Shown here: piece by piece, positions 18,001 through 25,939 of the stretch
How the letters are laid out: each line of letters opens with the position of its first letter
How positions within the stretch are numbered: the first letter of the stretch is position 1
Made by a program: the position numbers and the translations under genes
Assembly (NCBI GenBank): GCA_018266455.1
Contig: JAFEAJ010000008.1
Span: 274,445-338,444, forward strand
From: Bacteroidota bacterium
Lineage (GTDB): Bacteria; Bacteroidota; Bacteroidia; Chitinophagales; Chitinophagaceae
Length of the DNA: 64,000 nt
Reading direction: 5' to 3'
The notes under the pieces: generated by a model
Told to the model about the DNA's origin: nothing
Databases searched by the model: none
The model's input: only the letters and a program-made list of their open reading frames with translations

Positions 18001-19543
18001 CGCTGTAGCCATCGCCGTTCACATCGCCTGCACTGGCCACGCTCCACCCAAAGCCATTAAGCAGCCCTCCTCCGGTTAAGGTTGCAGCCAGGGTTGGTGA
18101 AGAAGTAAAAGTGGTACTGCCCGTATAGATGTATGCAGCACCTGTATTTGAGCTTACTCCCGGAGCGCCAACAATCACGTCGCTAAACCCATCGCCGTTC
18201 ACATCGCCTGCATTAGCAACACTAAATCCAAAATTGTCGTTGCCCGCATTCCCGCTTAAAGTAACAGAAGCGCTTGCACTTGTGCCGCTTGCAATGCCTG
18301 AACTGCTGCCGAGAAAAAAATACACAGCCCCCTTGCTGGCCGAAACGCCCGGCGCACCAATCAATACATCACTATAGCCGTCACCGTTAATATCGCCTAT
18401 TCCTGCTACGCTGGTTCCAAATTTATCACCGCCAGTCGCATCCGTAATTGTTGCCGATGGGCTTGTTGACAATCCTGAAGCCGAGCCTAAATAAATATAT
18501 ACTGCCCCGGCATTTGATGAAGCCTGTGGGGCGCCCACTAACACATCGCTGTACCCATCGCCATTAATGTCCCCAGCGCTTGCAACACTCCCCCCAAATG
18601 AACTGTTGGTCGAAAAACCTGCCAATGTTGATGAAGGGGTAGAGCTTAACGGGTCAATGGTTACAGGATAAGCTGCATTTTCAACATGAGCAATAATTTC
18701 AAAATTGTTATCGCCTTTCACTTCCATTCTTGCCAGCAATGATTTGCCGTTTGCATCCCATGCTTTCAGGTCATTATATACAATTTTGCTTTCAAGCATC
18801 CCTTTGTCGTTCATTTTCGAAAAATGCAATTCAGTATCATGTACTTTATTCACAGACCAATCGCCTTCGGCTTTTAAGCTAACCCTTATATCATGTGCCG
18901 GGGCCACAGGTTTTTTCTGAATAATAAAATTCTGGCGGACGCCTTTAGCATCATTGTGATATTGCACAACAAAGCCGCTACTGAATGTATAATCCACATC
19001 ATTGGCTGAATTAGCGCTTGAAATTTTTCCGGCATTAAAGTCCTGCAAAGCCCGGTTATCAGCATAAATTCCCTGAAGCGAGATGTCCAGTTTCCAGTTG
19101 CCCTTTTCTGTTGATTGCCCCTTATCGTTTGGGATAAATGGCGCCAGCACAAACTTTTCAGCACCATAGCTTGTTTTTAAATTTTGTGCGTTATTGGTGC
19201 TGCTGAATGAATTATTATTTTCACTGGCCACAACAAAATAACTCCGCTGCTCAATATCCTGCTGAACGGTTTTGAACCAATCCGTTTGCTGCAACTTTTC
19301 GGTATCCATTTTATCGTGCAAAGTATTTGCAGTGCGCCCGTTGTGATTCCCTTGCCTTGTGGCCGACATTTTATTAACGACTGATGTGAAATCTTTGACA
19401 GGCCCTTTTATTTCCTGGGAAGCATATTTTCTATTGTTATCATGAAGGAACAAGAAAAGCGATGGCATGGCAATGAGGAAAACAAATTTTATGGAAAACG
19501 CAGGAAACCGTTTTCCCGAAAAGGAACGTAAAGTGGCTTGCAT
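15098..19543 (-). CDS. Secreted FG-GAP repeat protein with type IX secretion sorting domain
   Basis: A 1481-residue surface or secreted protein. Residues about 16-33 are hydrophobic (FSIKFVFLIAMPSLFLFL) and serve as signal peptide. Residues about 60-310 form a region I do not recognise. From about 320 to 1165 there are 14 repeats of roughly 60 residues with the core GDxNGDGYSDVxxGAP, the FG-GAP/integrin-alpha calcium-binding repeat. A further beta-rich domain contains LPLDLISFTATPVNQDIVLNW. The last 80 residues, beginning near FNIYPNPATDHI and ending PKQVTVK, are a type A T9SS sorting signal, which directs export through the PorV/PorU machinery and attachment to the surface. The likely role is adhesion or matrix, but that is inferred. 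A bidirectional terminator follows it. Confidence 0.92.
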   Translation of the reverse strand: MQATLRSFSGKRFPAFSIKFVFLIAMPSLFLFLHDNNRKYASQEIKGPVKDFTSVVNKMSATRQGNHNGRTANTLHDKMDTEKLQQTDWFKTVQQDIEQRSYFVVASENNNSFSSTNNAQNLKTSYGAEKFVLAPFIPNDKGQSTEKGNWKLDISLQGIYADNRALQDFNAGKISSANSANDVDYTFSSGFVVQYHNDAKGVRQNFIIQKKPVAPAHDIRVSLKAEGDWSVNKVHDTELHFSKMNDKGMLESKIVYNDLKAWDANGKSLLARMEVKGDNNFEIIAHVENAAYPVTIDPLSSTPSSTLAGFSTNSSFGGSVASAGDINGDGYSDVLVGAPQASSNAGAVYIYLGSASGLSTSPSATITDATGGDKFGTSVAGIGDINGDGYSDVLIGAPGVSASKGAVYFFLGSSSGIASGTSASASVTLSGNAGNDNFGFSVANAGDVNGDGFSDVIVGAPGVSSNTGAAYIYTGSTTFTSSPTLAATLTGGGLLNGFGWSVASAGDVNGDGYSDVIVGAPGVSSNTGAAYIFNSSGGSGIASGTSASASGTINNGGASNDGFGWSVASAGDVNGDGYSDVVVGAPGVSTNTGAAYIFKGSSSGIVNNTSLATTLNGAATNNYFGFSVSGAGDMNGDAYADIIIGAYGASLNNGAAYVYEGTSSGIANAASPALTINGASGGKLGAAVQSAGDVNGDGYSDVLIGSPNLTTATGAVYAYIGNPDGSTSTNTLSMIGEGAPGDRYGLSVSSAGDVNGDGYNDVVIGSIGYSFGALNGAAFLYYGSPTGLNTTPSILNVTGLTEEGWSVAAGDINGDGYSDLIVGAKQPSPGGTGHVYFYKGSASGIANWAAPDMTLNGATVGGLFGGAVASADINGDGYSDVIIGSPGVNSSSPNVLPGTGAVYIYNGSSGFFASAPAISATLQPSTNNQTEHFGISLSNAGDVNGDGYADIVIGAPGTSSNTGVAYVYKGGKSGIANGASPDYTLSNGTSNLDFGISVANAGDVNGDGYGDIIVGASSFDNNTSDKGAAEIFLGSSTGPSASTILNGVAVGDEFGASVASAGDVNGDGYSDVIVRATEPSSSNPLTGESYIFSGSPSGISSTIATTFSDEKANTYLETPPAGPSTMVVHNSVAGIGDVNGDGYSDVIIGQYTDATSGTKTGKVYIYYGNNNSGRNASNVLKLYQPDFSGPINVANLLQNNFGLGLSVQSPFGAVKGKLVWETKPNGTAFSGVPITNNITTSGSQPGYISIPAAGTELKAVIAKSAALATKVRVRIKYAPTAVTFGQIYSPWIYSQTYLLGNSPGVLPLDLISFTATPVNQDIVLNWKASGENDLNEYVIEHSDDKIKFDSIGYVTSNGTMLPSSYAFTHYHPSAGTHYYRLKEVDKNGRATFSSVVFATIAGSGVEFNIYPNPATDHITIVHKGVASSMVRIVNSSGAVVGQYQLNNNNDQTTISLIGYAKGSYFVQLVNSLFAPKQVTVK
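16110..18575 (-). repeat. Fourteen tandem FG-GAP coding repeats
   Basis: The plus strand shows CCATCGCCATTCACATCGCC or close variants 14 times, near 16121, 16339, 16519, 16699, 16914, 17095, 17271, 17451, 17632, 17812, 18008, 18188, 18378 and 18557. Spacing is about 180 bases. Each copy encodes the GDxNGDG calcium loop. The DNA identity of the core suggests purifying selection on the loop or gene conversion between copies. Confidence 0.9.
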
Positions 19544-19878
19544 GATGTAAAGCTTGAGTTTTGAAATTGATGATTAGCTTTTGGTATGCACAGGTATTAA
19601 GAATACTAATTAGCTTTTTTTAAGATAGGAGCGATAAAGGTAAAATTTAAATATCGATTATGCAACCTACCCGCTCTCAAAGATTTGGAGAAAATTTCAC
19701 GATTATTAACAGATAATATCAACACTATGTGGAAAATATAAACCTAAAAGATTATGATTAAATATGTTGTTTTAATTTGTGCATTTTAAAAGCGAAAGCT
19801 TACGATTGCCCACAAAGTAAGTTTACGAACTGAAGCATACAAAAATAAATTCATTATTTTACCCGACAATAGTTTTTT
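19544..19878. other. Divergent intergenic region upstream of the FG-GAP gene and the DUF4337 gene
   Basis: 335 bases without a gene. ATTAGCTTTT occurs twice as a direct repeat (19573-19582 and 19609-19618), 30 and 66 bases upstream of the FG-GAP protein start. Between them lies a small inverted repeat GTATT-AAG-AATAC. No good TAnnTTTG box was found on either strand, so both promoters remain unlocated. Confidence 0.4.
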
Positions 19879-20421
19879 ATGGAGGAAACAGAAGTGCCGA
19901 CAGAACACCTTCAGGAAGCGATCCATGAAAAGGCTGAAGAAAAAAAAGAAGAAAGAGAGAAATGGGCTTTGGGCGTAGCCCTATCGACCGCAGTAATGGC
20001 TGTGCTTGCCGCTATTGCAGGGCTGCTCAGCGGGCACCACGTAAATGAAGCAATGATTGAACAGATAAAATCATCAGACCAATGGGCGTTCTATCAATCC
20101 AAAAGCATCAAATCAGAAGTAGCTTCTCAGTCGGATAAAATACTTCGTTCTATTTCTTCAAAACCATTTGAAGAAAACAGCATAGAAATTGCCCGCTATG
20201 AAAAAGAAAAAGCTGACATACAAAAAATAGCAGAAGAAGATGCGAAAAATTCAGAGGAACATCTATCCAGGCATATAACGCTTTCAAAAGCAGTAACGAT
20301 TTTCCAGATTGCCATTGCTATTTCTGCTATTGCCATATTAACCAGGAAGAAATTGCTTTGGTATTTGGCCATCCTGCTCACGCTATGCGGCTCAGTGTTC
20401 CTCATTATGGGAGTGATGTAA
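19879..20421 (+). CDS. DUF4337 membrane protein
   Basis: A 180-residue protein with a strongly charged N-terminal helix (EKAEEKKEEREKWALG), one membrane segment at about 32-50 (VALSTAVMAVLAAIAGLLSG), a long probably coiled-coil middle (about 55-130, with IARYEKEKADIQKIAEEDA), and two closing membrane segments (about 137-154 and 158-178). This is the layout of the DUF4337 family, whose function is unknown. The ATG at 19879 is directly followed by GGAGG inside the coding sequence, while upstream of it the ribosome site is poor. It stands alone between divergent and convergent neighbours. Confidence 0.8.
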   Translation: MEETEVPTEHLQEAIHEKAEEKKEEREKWALGVALSTAVMAVLAAIAGLLSGHHVNEAMIEQIKSSDQWAFYQSKSIKSEVASQSDKILRSISSKPFEENSIEIARYEKEKADIQKIAEEDAKNSEEHLSRHITLSKAVTIFQIAIAISAIAILTRKKLLWYLAILLTLCGSVFLIMGVM

Positions 20422-20729
20422 AAATGATAAAAACTGTTCCGGGACCACCATTCCCCTTTTTAAAACAGCCCAAATTTTTTTGCAGTATAGGGAATGCAAT
20501 AGAAAGCCAGGGGCTGAATTTTTTGGTGCAGGCCTCAACGCAGCGCCGATATTGGCCATGTGCACATAACTGTAATCACTGACTTCTTCTTTGCTCGGCA
20601 CAATCTCTCATCATAATATCCAATAAGAAGATGCGAAAAATTCAAATTCCGTAAGCCCATTTTCAAAAATAGGTTTACAAGTGAATTGAAATATTTCCTG
20701 GAAATAAGTTACTGAAATTTATAAGCTCA
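20422..20729. other. Gene-free stretch after the DUF4337 gene
   Basis: 308 bases between converging genes with no supported gene or clear hairpin. One oddity: the 20 bases at 20625-20644 are identical to 20234-20253 inside the DUF4337 gene. The flanks of the two copies do not match. Confidence 0.45.
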
Positions 20730-21227
20730 TCATTTTTCTATCTGAGCTTTTAGCAACTTTCTTGCAAAGTGGATCCTGCTTTTGATAGTGCCCAACGGCT
20801 CATCAATCATTTCAGCAATTTCATGGTATTTAAACCCATCGAAATAAAGAAGAAAAGGGTTCCTGAAAATTTCCGGGAGGTTGTGTATCGCATGCTGGAT
20901 ATCTTTTATGCGCAAATTGCTTTCTGCAGCATTAGCCACAGAAACCTGGTTAAGATTAAGCAAAAAGTCGTTCGGGGTAGCATCAAAAATGGTATACTTC
21001 TTTACTTTTCTTCGATAATTATTAATAAATATATTTCGCATGATGGTATACAACCATGCTTTGATATTTGTGCCGACATTGTATTTGTCTTTATTTGCAA
21101 GAGCCCGATAAAGCGTTTCCTGAAATAAATCTTTTGCTGCTTCCGTGTCCCTGGTGAGTGTTATAGCAAAAGGTTTTAGAAATTCAGCATTGTTTACGAG
21201 AAGTTGATTGAATTCTAAAGTTGACAT
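20730..21227 (-). CDS. ECF sigma factor linked to the CarH-like regulator
   Basis: A 165-residue sigma-70 family protein. Region 2 (about 10-80) has FAITLTRDTEAAKDLFQETL and IKAWLYTIMRNIFINNYRRK. Region 4 (about 110-160) has LPEIFRNPFLLYFDGFKYHE and IDEPLGTIKSRIHFARKLL. It lies 156 bases downstream of the CarH-like gene on the same strand and has its own candidate promoter. In other Bacteroidota and in Myxococcus, light-sensing B12 regulators and ECF factors control carotenoid genes; here no carotenoid gene is present nearby. No anti-sigma gene is adjacent. Its targets cannot be read from the window. Confidence 0.9.
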   Translation of the reverse strand: MSTLEFNQLLVNNAEFLKPFAITLTRDTEAAKDLFQETLYRALANKDKYNVGTNIKAWLYTIMRNIFINNYRRKVKKYTIFDATPNDFLLNLNQVSVANAAESNLRIKDIQHAIHNLPEIFRNPFLLYFDGFKYHEIAEMIDEPLGTIKSRIHFARKLLKAQIEK

Positions 21228-21233
21228 ATTAGC

Positions 21234-21260
21234 TGTTTAACAATTACTATTCCAAATCTA
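21234..21260 (-). promoter_or_regulatory. Candidate promoter and shared 12-base element of the ECF sigma gene
   Basis: The minus strand reads TAGATTTG (21253-21260), a perfect TAnnTTTG -7 box, then AATTGTTAAACA (21234-21245), ending 6 bases before the ATG. The same 12 bases occur upstream of the CarH-like gene at 22281-22292. No -33 TTG was found at the right distance, which would fit a promoter needing an activator or a different sigma factor. Confidence 0.5.
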
Positions 21261-21383
21261 AACATAAAACAAAGCGGCAGGCCGACCGCCCATCACAAAA
21301 AAATGTTCGGCGAAAACAAGCCCAACAAAATCAACTGCTTGAGGTTTAAAAGCAATAATGCAGAAAGAAGTTTAACTAAAAGT

Positions 21384-22253
21384 TCACAAAACGCTGACAA
21401 ACTCCATCACTTCAGTCAGAGACCTTTTGACATGAATAAAATCCGGGGCTTTGTTTTTGAATTTTTGACAGAGCTTGCCCGAAATAATCAGTTGGCTATC
21501 CGGAATAGCTGTTCTGAGCTCGGAGAAATATTTTTCAATCTTAAAATCGCAGGTAAGGTGCGCATACAAGAAATCAGGCTTTTTTACTTTGCAAATATTC
21601 TTCAGGTCCCTAATCGGGACATCGGCCCCCATGTAAAGGATCTTTGCGCCATTTTTTTTTAAAAGATAAGCTACATACAATAATCCAATTTCATGATGCT
21701 CCTCCTCTGGAAGAAAAAGCAGCACAGCCTTGTTCTTCAAAATAGGTGATGACGCGCTTTCTATCCCGACAATCAGCTTCTGCCGGATGATATTGGTAAT
21801 AAGGTGTTCTTCGCCAGGGTTAATGTTGTTGGTCATCCATAAAATGCCAATCCTGTCAAGAAAAGGAAATACGATTTGAATAATCGTCTTATCAATGCCT
21901 TTGGAAAGGATATGGCTATCCAGTATGTCTTCAAATTTCTCCAAATCTACATTTACTGTGCATTGTATAAGCTCATTCACTATCCTGTCCTGCTGCGCTT
22001 CGGCAGTAGAAAGAGAGAAAATGCTTTTCCGTACCTCTTCCTCGCTCATTTTGTTGATGTGTGAAATCTTATACCCATATTTTGCAAGCAGGGCAATATT
22101 CAATATTTTCTTAAGCTCCCTGCTATTATAATAACGGATGTTGGTCTCTGTCCGCTGAGGCTTTATCAGTGAATAGCGCTGTTCCCAAATGCGAATGGTG
22201 TGCGCTTTGATACCGCTTAGGTTTTCGAGGTCTTTAATAGTAAATGCATCCAT
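21384..22253 (-). CDS. CarH-like MerR-family regulator with B12-binding photoreceptor domain
   Basis: A 289-residue repressor-like protein. Residues 1-70 are a MerR helix-turn-helix (FTIKDLENLSGIKAHTIRIW). Residues about 85-165 match the cap helical bundle of cobalamin domains: Trp139 followed by Glu149-His150, the W-x9-EH arrangement that in Thermus CarH contacts the adenosyl group. Residues about 170-289 are the Rossmann-like cobalamin domain, with EHHEIG at 185-190 giving the ExHxxG motif and its lower-ligand histidine His187. All light-sensing residues I can check are present, so adenosylcobalamin-dependent light sensing is likely. It is followed by an ECF sigma gene. The phosphatase gene of the capsule locus lies 110 bases upstream on the same strand. 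Confidence 0.88.
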   Translation of the reverse strand: MDAFTIKDLENLSGIKAHTIRIWEQRYSLIKPQRTETNIRYYNSRELKKILNIALLAKYGYKISHINKMSEEEVRKSIFSLSTAEAQQDRIVNELIQCTVNVDLEKFEDILDSHILSKGIDKTIIQIVFPFLDRIGILWMTNNINPGEEHLITNIIRQKLIVGIESASSPILKNKAVLLFLPEEEHHEIGLLYVAYLLKKNGAKILYMGADVPIRDLKNICKVKKPDFLYAHLTCDFKIEKYFSELRTAIPDSQLIISGKLCQKFKNKAPDFIHVKRSLTEVMEFVSVL

Positions 22254-22280
22254 GCCAATACTACAACCGGGGTTTTAATT

Positions 22281-22292
22281 TGTTTAACAATT
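22281..22292 (-). promoter_or_regulatory. 12-base element upstream of the CarH-like gene, shared with the sigma gene
   Basis: The minus strand reads AATTGTTAAACA, 28 bases before the ATG, identical to the element at 21234-21245. Both copies are preceded by TAGAT, at distances of 14 and 3 bases. It contains the interrupted palindrome TTGTT-T-AACAA on the plus strand here. It could be the operator of the regulator itself. Confidence 0.4.
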
Positions 22293-22347
22293 TGTATCTA
22301 AATCCTAAACTTTGAATTTAGTAAATCAGCTGGTGTAAAGAGAAATG

Positions 22348-22375
22348 GCCCAGGGGAAGGAATTTATAGCTGGGC
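22348..22375 (-). terminator. Possible weak terminator at the end of the capsule transcript
   Basis: On the minus strand GCCCAG (22370-22375) pairs with CTGGGC (22348-22353) across a 16-base loop, followed by CATTTCTCTTT. The first arm overlaps the last codons of the phosphatase gene. The stem is short and the T tract is interrupted. Confidence 0.3.
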
Positions 22376-23107
22376 ATTAAAGATAAGCCCCGAATCGATG
22401 AGCTTATAAATGGTGTGGCCGTAAGAAGAAGAATCGCGCAGCAAGCCTAAGTGCTTGTTGTTGTGAAGATCTGTCCCGATCAGGTTATAATATCTTTGCT
22501 TAATCAGGTATTGTGCCAATTCAAATGCCGGCTTGCCGTAAAAGCCGGTCAACGAAAGAACATTGAGCTGAAAAAAGCAGCCTATCTCTTTCATATCATT
22601 ATACCATTGTTTTTTTGCGCCAAAATAAAGATATCTTTCAGGATGAGCGATTACCGGCTGATAGCCCCTGAGCTGGAGCTTGAACAAAATAGATTTTAGC
22701 TCAATCGGCTCCTGCACAAAAGAAAACTCAACCAAAATAAGATTGTCATGAAAAGTAAGGAAAGAAGAATTTTCATCATCTGCCAACTTTTCAAAATGAT
22801 CGTCCAGGAAATATTCCGCCGCCACGTCAAACTCAACAGAGATATCGTTGCTTTTAATTTCTTCTTTTACTTTTTTATAACGTGGCAAAATAATGTCGGG
22901 CGTGTTTTTGTACATGTCCCACATAATATGCGGTGTAGTAATAATTTTTTTGTACCCAAGATTATGTAACCCGGTTATCAACTGTAAAGAAGTAGCGATA
23001 TCGGGCGCACCGTCATCAATTCCGGGCACCAGGTGGGAATGCATATCTGTTTTCAGTTGACTGAAATCGAACAGGGGCTGGTTTTTTTTATGAAAAATCG
23101 AAAACAT
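22364..23107 (-). CDS. CpsB/YwqE-type protein-tyrosine phosphatase, PHP family
   Basis: A 247-residue metal-dependent phosphatase of the PHP fold that removes phosphate from the tyrosine tail of capsule kinases. Metal-ligand motifs are in order: DMHSHLVPGIDDGAPD (about 21-36), TTPH (about 57-60), HPERY (about 159-163) and GTDLHN (about 216-221). It is the last gene of the 41-kb polysaccharide run, 4 bases after fcl, while its expected substrate, the Wzc-like kinase, is the third gene of the run. Placing kinase and phosphatase at the two ends keeps both in the same transcript. Function in Gram-positives (CpsB, YwqE) is established; here it is inferred by homology and context. Confidence 0.88.
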   Translation of the reverse strand: MFSIFHKKNQPLFDFSQLKTDMHSHLVPGIDDGAPDIATSLQLITGLHNLGYKKIITTPHIMWDMYKNTPDIILPRYKKVKEEIKSNDISVEFDVAAEYFLDDHFEKLADDENSSFLTFHDNLILVEFSFVQEPIELKSILFKLQLRGYQPVIAHPERYLYFGAKKQWYNDMKEIGCFFQLNVLSLTGFYGKPAFELAQYLIKQRYYNLIGTDLHNNKHLGLLRDSSSYGHTIYKLIDSGLIFNAQL

Positions 23108-23111
23108 TTAT

Positions 23112-24071
23112 TTACGCTTTCATGGTGCTCTCAAAATGATTTGCCGTTTCCCCTTTTTTATATTCATCATACACTTTTGCGATCCCGTCTTCCAGGCTAA
23201 TTTTCGCTTTCCAACCCAAGGTGTTCAATTTGCTCACTTCCATCAGTTTTCTGGGTGTGCCATCAGGTTTGCTGAGGTCATGTTTTATTTCGCCGGAATA
23301 GCCAACAATTTTGCTCACAAGTTCTGCCAGGGCTTTAACTTCAATGTCTTCGCCTACTCCCACGTTGATGAGGCCCGGCTCATCATAATGCTGCATCAAA
23401 AATAAACAGGCATCAGCCAGTTCATCAACATGCAAAAACTCCCGGCGCGGCATACCTGTTCCCCAAATGGTAACAAAAGGTTTCTTGTTGATTTTCGCTT
23501 CGTGGATTTTCCTGATCAGCGCAGGCAGCACATGCGAATTGTTCAGGTCATAATTATCATTTGGCCCATAGAGGTTGGTTGGCATCACTGAAATAAAATT
23601 ACAGCCATACTGCGAGCGATATGCATCGCACATTTTGATGCCTGCAATTTTTGCAATGGCATAAGGCTCATTGGTATGTTCGAGCTTGCCGGTCAGCAGG
23701 TATTCTTCTTTTAAGGGCTGGGGCGCCAGTTTGGGATAGATGCAGGAAGAACCAAGGAACATCAACTTCTTCACTCCATTTTTATATGATTCATGAATGA
23801 CATTATTTTGGATCATCAGGTTATCATATAAAAATTCAGCGCGATAAGTATTGTTGGCAACAATGCCGCCAACTCTGGCTGCAGCAAGAAAAACGAAATC
23901 CGGTTTTTCTTTTTCAAAAAAAAGCGCAACATTGCTTTGACTGCGCAAATCCAGTTCTGCAGACGTCCGTTGCAAGATATTATCAAATCCTTCTTTCTTC
24001 AGCCGCCTTACAATAGCGGACCCCACCATGCCTCGATGGCCGGCCACATATATTTTATCCTGCTTATTCAT
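23112..24071 (-). CDS. fcl: GDP-L-fucose synthase
   Basis: Epimerises and reduces GDP-4-keto-6-deoxy-D-mannose to GDP-L-fucose with NADPH. The 319-residue protein has the nucleotide motif [12 protein letters not shown] at residues 9-20, a GSSCIYPK segment near 107-114, the YxxxK pair in [16 protein letters not shown] near 137, and NLYGPND near 167. It overlaps gmd by 8 bases, so the two are translationally coupled, as in most fucose loci. The product would be a donor for one of the nearby glycosyltransferases. Confidence 0.95.
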   Translation of the reverse strand: MNKQDKIYVAGHRGMVGSAIVRRLKKEGFDNILQRTSAELDLRSQSNVALFFEKEKPDFVFLAAARVGGIVANNTYRAEFLYDNLMIQNNVIHESYKNGVKKLMFLGSSCIYPKLAPQPLKEEYLLTGKLEHTNEPYAIAKIAGIKMCDAYRSQYGCNFISVMPTNLYGPNDNYDLNNSHVLPALIRKIHEAKINKKPFVTIWGTGMPRREFLHVDELADACLFLMQHYDEPGLINVGVGEDIEVKALAELVSKIVGYSGEIKHDLSKPDGTPRKLMEVSKLNTLGWKAKISLEDGIAKVYDEYKKGETANHFESTMKA

Positions 24072-25179
24072 ATTGGTTCTTTACATAAAAACCTGATTTT
24101 TTCAACAGCTTTTCTTTTTTGAAAATATCAAGGTCTGCTGCCACCATTTCTTTAACGAGCATGGGCAGATCATATTTAGGCTGCCATCCTAATTTGGTTT
24201 TAGCTTTGGAGGCGTCACCTATCAATAAATCCACTTCAGTAGGGCGATAATATTTTGCATCAACAGCAACCACTTCTTTGCCCGGTTCTATCTTGAATTC
24301 CGGGTTATTGCATTTTTTTATTACCCCTACCTCCTTTTCATCTTTTCCTTTAAATTCAAGGTCAATACCGGCTTCCGCAAAAGCCATTTTTACAAATTCC
24401 CGTACGGGCGTTGTTTTGCCTGTGGCAATAACATAGTCTTCCGCAACGGGCTGTTGCAATATCAGCCACATAGCTTCTACATAATCTTTGGCATGCCCCC
24501 AGTCTCTTTGGGCATTCAGGTTGCCTAAATAGATTTTATCCTGTAGGCCCAAAGCGATTTTGGCAACCCCCCTCGTTATTTTCCTGGTGACAAATGTTTC
24601 GCCGCGCAATGGCGATTCATGGTTAAATAAAATGCCATTTGTCGCAAACATGCCATAAGCCTCGCGGTAATTCACCGTGATCCAATAGGCATATAGTTTG
24701 GCTACAGCATAGGGAGAGCGTGGATAGAATGGCGTGTTTTCATTCTGCGGAACAGCCTGCACGAGGCCATATAACTCAGATGATGAAGCCTGGTAAACTT
24801 TTGTTTTTTTAGCAAGCCCAAGGAGCCTAACCGCTTCGAGCAGGCGCAAAGTACCGACACCATCAGCATTCGCGGTATACTCAGGTGTTTCGAAGCTGAC
24901 ATGAACATGGCTCATGGCAGCCAGGTTATAAATTTCATCAGGCTGGATTTCCTGCACCAACCTTATCAAATTGGTCGAATCGGTCAGATCGCCATAATGG
25001 AGCCTGAAATGCACATTCGACTCATGAGGGTCTTGGTACAAATGATCTATCCTGTCTGTATTGAACAATGAAGCCCTGCGTTTAATGCCATGCACATTAT
25101 ATCCTTTCTGCAGGAGCAATTCGCTTAAATAAGCTCCGTCCTGCCCGGTAACACCGGTAATCAATGCAGTTTTTGACAT
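24064..25179 (-). CDS. gmd: GDP-mannose 4,6-dehydratase
   Basis: Converts GDP-D-mannose to GDP-4-keto-6-deoxy-D-mannose, the first step to GDP-L-fucose. The 371 residues begin [20 protein letters not shown] with the GxxGxxG motif. They include [20 protein letters not shown], the catalytic ASSSELYG and [17 protein letters not shown] (YxxxK), and [16 protein letters not shown], all typical of Gmd. Length and the pairing with fcl support the call. GDP-mannose itself must be made elsewhere, since no manA, manB or manC is present in the window. Confidence 0.96.
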   Translation of the reverse strand: MSKTALITGVTGQDGAYLSELLLQKGYNVHGIKRRASLFNTDRIDHLYQDPHESNVHFRLHYGDLTDSTNLIRLVQEIQPDEIYNLAAMSHVHVSFETPEYTANADGVGTLRLLEAVRLLGLAKKTKVYQASSSELYGLVQAVPQNENTPFYPRSPYAVAKLYAYWITVNYREAYGMFATNGILFNHESPLRGETFVTRKITRGVAKIALGLQDKIYLGNLNAQRDWGHAKDYVEAMWLILQQPVAEDYVIATGKTTPVREFVKMAFAEAGIDLEFKGKDEKEVGVIKKCNNPEFKIEPGKEVVAVDAKYYRPTEVDLLIGDASKAKTKLGWQPKYDLPMLVKEMVAADLDIFKKEKLLKKSGFYVKNQYE

Positions 25180-25183
25180 GCTT

Positions 25184-25930
25184 TTATTTTATTAAAAATT
25201 GAGAAATTTTCCTGATGGGTTTTGCATACAAAGTAAAGAAATGCGGTTGAAGGCCATTCAGTTTCCAGGCCAGCCTGTCTTCTTTATTTGCATTAATCCT
25301 GTTTTTGAACGATGCATTGCTCAATCCCCCCGCCCGCATCTTCACGATCACCCGTGGAATGTAATGAGTAGGGATTTCATGTTTAATCAAAATGCGCAGC
25401 ATCATCTCATAATCTGCAGCCGATTTTAAGCAAAGATTGAACAGCCCGACTTTTTCATACACCTCCTTCCTGACAAAAAAAGTGGGATGCGGCGGCATCC
25501 ATCCAAAATAAAAGTTTTTTTTAGTAAAAAAGCCGGCCTTCCATGTGCGCACTACTTTATCCGGATTATTGGCTTGCACATACTGCAAATCCGCATAGCA
25601 GGTTTTTGCCAACGGGTCTGAAAAGACCCCGGCAATCTCTGCAATTATGCCAGGGCCCGTATACGTATCATCTGAGTTCAAAATGCCTATCACGTCGCCG
25701 GATGCAATGGAAATCCCCTTGTTCATGGCATCATACATTCCTTTATCAGGCTCTGAAATGCATTTAGAAACATGAGGGAACTCTTTAACGATATTCATCG
25801 TTCCATCACCGGAATTCCCATCGATTACAATATGCTCAATATCCGGATAGTTCTGCCGTTGTACAGAATTCAGGGTATCCCTGACCGTTAGGGCACTGTT
25901 ATAGGTGGTGGTAATGATAGAGACTTTCAC
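25184..25930 (-). CDS. Family 2 glycosyltransferase (WcaA-like)
   Basis: A 248-residue GT-A enzyme that probably adds one sugar to the growing repeat unit at the cytoplasmic face of the membrane. It starts [20 protein letters not shown] and contains [18 protein letters not shown], the metal-binding region [11 protein letters not shown] (near 83-93) and a mid region [24 protein letters not shown] segment typical of WcaA relatives. It is located 4 bases before gmd, so a fucosyl or mannosyl acceptor/donor role is plausible, but the substrate is not readable. Confidence 0.88.
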   Translation of the reverse strand: MKVSIITTTYNSALTVRDTLNSVQRQNYPDIEHIVIDGNSGDGTMNIVKEFPHVSKCISEPDKGMYDAMNKGISIASGDVIGILNSDDTYTGPGIIAEIAGVFSDPLAKTCYADLQYVQANNPDKVVRTWKAGFFTKKNFYFGWMPPHPTFFVRKEVYEKVGLFNLCLKSAADYEMMLRILIKHEIPTHYIPRVIVKMRAGGLSNASFKNRINANKEDRLAWKLNGLQPHFFTLYAKPIRKISQFLIK

Positions 25931-25939
25931 AAAACTGCT

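Noticed and set aside
16236..18377. Plus-strand open frames with repeated PSPFTSPALATL
   Set aside because: They are reverse-strand shadows of the FG-GAP repeats, with no start signals of their own.
16110..18575. Regularly spaced repeats that look like a CRISPR array at first glance
   Set aside because: The unit is about 180 bases, lies fully in frame in one long gene and encodes the FG-GAP calcium loop.
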